Positions 12,449 to 13,885 of a stretch of DNA of 13,885 nt are shown one piece after another (position 1 is the first letter of the stretch; each line of letters begins with the position of its first letter). The DNA comes from Candidatus Omnitrophota bacterium (GTDB lineage Bacteria > Omnitrophota > Gorgyraeia > Zapsychrales > Zapsychraceae). Position numbers and translations under genes: made by a program. Location of the stretch: the NCBI GenBank assembly GCA_016217585.1, contig JACRHQ010000015.1:1-13885 (forward strand), given 5' to 3'. The notes below the pieces were generated by a model. That model ran no database searches and had not been told where the DNA came from. It was given only the letters and a program-made list of their open reading frames with translations.

Positions 12449-13885
12449 ATGATCACCTGTTTAGAGAAAACACACGCCTCGTTATCCCATAAAGTTTTCT
12501 GCGGCTTTATCACACTGACGTTTCTGACCAGCGTTATCCTGCCGCCGGGGATTGCCTCGGCGCAGGCAGGGACTACAATATTAAACCTTCCCGTCCCCGG
12601 CGCGATGGTGCCGCCCAGCGCCGGTTTTATGCCGGCCTTGATGACCGGCGTCACCATCCATCCCGACAATCCTCTGCGTTTTGACTTTATCATGGACCGC
12701 GGCCAAAGCGGTCTGGCCGGCGGGCCGTTGAAAGAAGAATACACAAAGATGATCAAGTATTTCATGGCCTCGTTGACGGTGCCCGAGGACGAGCTGTGGG
12801 TCAACCTTTCCCCGTATGAACAAGACCGGATGGTCCCGCGAGGCCTCGGCGATACCGGGATGGGCCGGGACATGCTGGCGCAGGATTATCTGTTGAAGCA
12901 GCTCACCGCTTCCCTGATGTATCCGGAGAAAGAGCTGGGCAAGGAATTCTGGAACAAAGTTTATCAGAAAGCCAAAGAAAAATTCGGCACCACCGGGATC
13001 CCCGTCAATACCTTTAACAAGGTCTGGATCGTGCCCGACGAAGCCCTGGTTTACGAACAGGGGTCGAGCGCGTTTGTGATTAAGAGCCGGTTGGGAGTTA
13101 TGTTAGAAGAAGATTATGAAGCGATGAGTCACCAGGACACAAAGTCACCAAGTCACCAAGATCCCGCGGGTGACGTTGTGACAGCGACCGAAGGGAGTCC
13201 CCGGCAGGGGAGTGACGTTGTGACCACAGGAATTATTCGCGAGATCATCATCCCCGCCATCGAACAAGAGGTCAACGAAGGCAAGAATTTCGCCAGCCTG
13301 CGCCAGATCTACAACGCCCTGATCCTGGCCACGTGGTACAAACAAAAATTAAAGGTAGGGACAGGTCGCGACCTGTCCCTACTTGGCCAGGTGTATGTCG
13401 ACCAGAACAAGACCAAAGGGATCGACACGCCGGACAAGGAAGTCAACCGGAAGATCTACGACCAATATATCGAGTCCTTCAAGAAGGGCGTGTACAACTT
13501 TATCAAGGAAGACGTTGACCCGGCAACGCAAGAGATCATCCCGCGCAAATACTTCTCCGGCGGTGCGCGGCTGACGTATCATCCTAAGAAGGGGTCTTTG
13601 ATATTGAAGACAGTCGGGCCGTTATTGGTCGGCGCGCTGCTGGCCTTCGGTTCACTCGCCCCGGCGGATGCCCGGAATCTGGTCGCCGCGGCGACACAAG
13701 GGAACAAAGACGGCGTCACTACCGAATTTGTCGATAATGCCAGGCCGGGCGATGTCGGGACCGCAATTACGCTCAAAGAAGGCATCGTCGAGCCGCTATT
13801 GCTCGCGCAGGCGGCTTCCTTGTTGGTGGAAGACCAGGGTCAAGGGTTCCCATGGCTGGGACTCCCTTCGGTCGCAAGGGTCAAG
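12449..13885 (+). CDS. large secreted Omnitrophota-type protein, N-terminal part (3' end outside window)
   Basis: The frame is open from ATG 12449 to the window edge, 479 codons without a stop; a TAA at 12434 in frame rules out a longer start. The ribosome site is weak (CAGGG, 12439-12443). Residues 16-38 form a signal peptide (KVFCGFITLTFLTSVILPPG, then IASA|QA). The stretch LNLPVPGAMVPP, TIHPDNPLRFDFIMDRG, VNLSPYEQDRMVP and MGRDMLAQDYLLKQLTASLM matches, from memory, the N-terminus of very long exported proteins of Candidatus Omnitrophota; no function is known to me. Later parts include FNKVWIVPDEALVYE, REIIIPAIEQEVNEGKNF and FKKGVYNFIKEDVDPATQEI. A second hydrophobic segment with an ADA end lies at 384-409. 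Residues 227-261, 303-312 and 466-476 are encoded by palindromic or repeated DNA that appears to have inserted in frame. Confidence 0.85.
   Translation, partial: MITCLEKTHASLSHKVFCGFITLTFLTSVILPPGIASAQAGTTILNLPVPGAMVPPSAGFMPALMTGVTIHPDNPLRFDFIMDRGQSGLAGGPLKEEYTKMIKYFMASLTVPEDELWVNLSPYEQDRMVPRGLGDTGMGRDMLAQDYLLKQLTASLMYPEKELGKEFWNKVYQKAKEKFGTTGIPVNTFNKVWIVPDEALVYEQGSSAFVIKSRLGVMLEEDYEAMSHQDTKSPSHQDPAGDVVTATEGSPRQGSDVVTTGIIREIIIPAIEQEVNEGKNFASLRQIYNALILATWYKQKLKVGTGRDLSLLGQVYVDQNKTKGIDTPDKEVNRKIYDQYIESFKKGVYNFIKEDVDPATQEIIPRKYFSGGARLTYHPKKGSLILKTVGPLLVGALLAFGSLAPADARNLVAAATQGNKDGVTTEFVDNARPGDVGTAITLKEGIVEPLLLAQAASLLVEDQGQGFPWLGLPSVARVK
13127..13160. repeat. 8-base tandem repeats inside the secreted-protein gene
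   Basis: AGTCACCA occurs at 13127-13134, 13143-13150 and 13151-13158, with a variant unit GGACACAA between the first and second. The period is 8 bases, not a multiple of 3, so successive copies are read in different frames (giving SHQDTKSPSHQD). That is unusual for protein-selected repeats. Confidence 0.75.
13170..13224. repeat. direct repeat GTGACGTTGTGAC, two copies
   Basis: Exact 13-base copies lie at 13170-13182 and 13212-13224, 42 bases apart, so both are read in the same frame (GDVVT and SDVVT). They bracket the 28-base hairpin element at 13184-13211, as if that element were flanked by duplicated sequence. An 8-base perfect palindrome CCCGCGGG (13163-13170) abuts the first copy. Confidence 0.75.
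13184..13211 (+). repeat. 28-base palindromic repeat element, copy 1
   Basis: The element consists of the 18-mer GCGACCGAAGGGAGTCCC (13184-13201) merging into a hairpin TCCCC-GGCA-GGGGA (13198-13211). A second copy in reverse orientation lies at 13848-13875 and matches at 25 of 28 positions. It is read as ATEGSPRQG within the secreted protein. Confidence 0.8.
13355..13382. repeat. 28-base perfect palindrome inside the coding sequence
   Basis: The arm GTAGGGACAGGTCG (13355-13368) is followed directly by its exact reverse complement (13369-13382). It is read as VGTGRDLSLL (303-312) between WYKQKLK and GQVYVDQNK. It looks like a REP-type dispersed palindrome that landed in the gene and kept the frame. 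It differs in sequence from the element at 13184-13211. Confidence 0.85.
13848..13875 (-). repeat. 28-base palindromic repeat element, copy 2 (reverse orientation)
   Basis: GGGACTCCCTTCGGTCGC (13858-13875) is the exact reverse complement of the 18-mer in copy 1. The adjoining hairpin TCCCA-TGGC-TGGGA (13848-13861) occupies the same place as that of copy 1. The 9-base direct repeat AGGGTCAAG lies just outside on each side (13836-13844 and 13877-13885). In this orientation it is read as GLPSVA near the end of the visible protein. Confidence 0.75.

Noticed and set aside
12233..12873. minus-strand open frames of 61-159 codons across the intergenic region and the secreted-protein start
   Set aside because: They are antisense to the clearly recognisable secreted-protein N-terminus or cross the inverted repeats, and show no domain or ribosome site.
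13127..13160. CRISPR array
   Set aside because: The AGTCACCA units are only 8 bases long with no unique spacers and lie inside a coding frame.

Overview
The window reads as bacterial chromosome with a Gram-negative envelope. The genes encode a beta-barrel outer-membrane protein, a LolA-like periplasmic protein, a lipoprotein, a TolC-type channel and two RND-superfamily pumps. The partial gene at the right end (from 12449) opens with a secreted-protein N-terminus that I recognise from Candidatus Omnitrophota (OP3) genomes, with segments such as LNLPVPGAMVPP and TIHPDNPLRFDF. Omnitrophota is therefore my best guess for the organism. It rests on memory of that family, not on a search.

Layout, all genes on the + strand. 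(a) 1-171: C-terminal tail of a small helix-turn-helix-like protein. (b) 290-7239: a tightly packed run that looks like one operon. It starts from a near-perfect sigma70-type promoter (TTGACA-N16-TATAAT) with an 8-bp inverted repeat immediately downstream. Gene order is ArsR-type repressor, HAE3/MMPL-type RND exporter, LolA-like protein, outer-membrane barrel, DUF2892-like membrane protein, ApbE-type flavin transferase lipoprotein, SAM methyltransferase, DsrE-like protein. Genes overlap or are separated by fewer than 30 bases. The first four look like a repressor-controlled trans-envelope exporter of a hydrophobic compound. The last four have redox, flavin and sulfur-type folds whose link to export is not evident from sequence.

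(c) 7289-12116: a second operon with its own promoter. Its first gene is one uninterrupted frame joining a complete MarR regulator to a signal peptide and a complete TolC-like channel. It overlaps an AcrB-like HAE1 pump gene by 14 bases. No periplasmic adaptor gene is present in the window. (d) 12117-12448: a non-coding region with a promoter, a 37-bp near-perfect palindrome over the -10 region, and two more inverted repeats that could fold in the roughly 230-base leader. (e) 12449-13885: the start of a large secreted Omnitrophota-type protein gene, open to the window edge. Short palindromic repeat elements sit inside this reading frame without breaking it. They include two oppositely oriented 28-base copies that share an 18-mer and a hairpin with one compensated base pair, a separate 28-bp perfect palindrome, and 8-base tandem repeats.

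The most interesting points are the MarR-TolC fusion frame and the in-frame colonisation of a coding sequence by small palindromic repeats.
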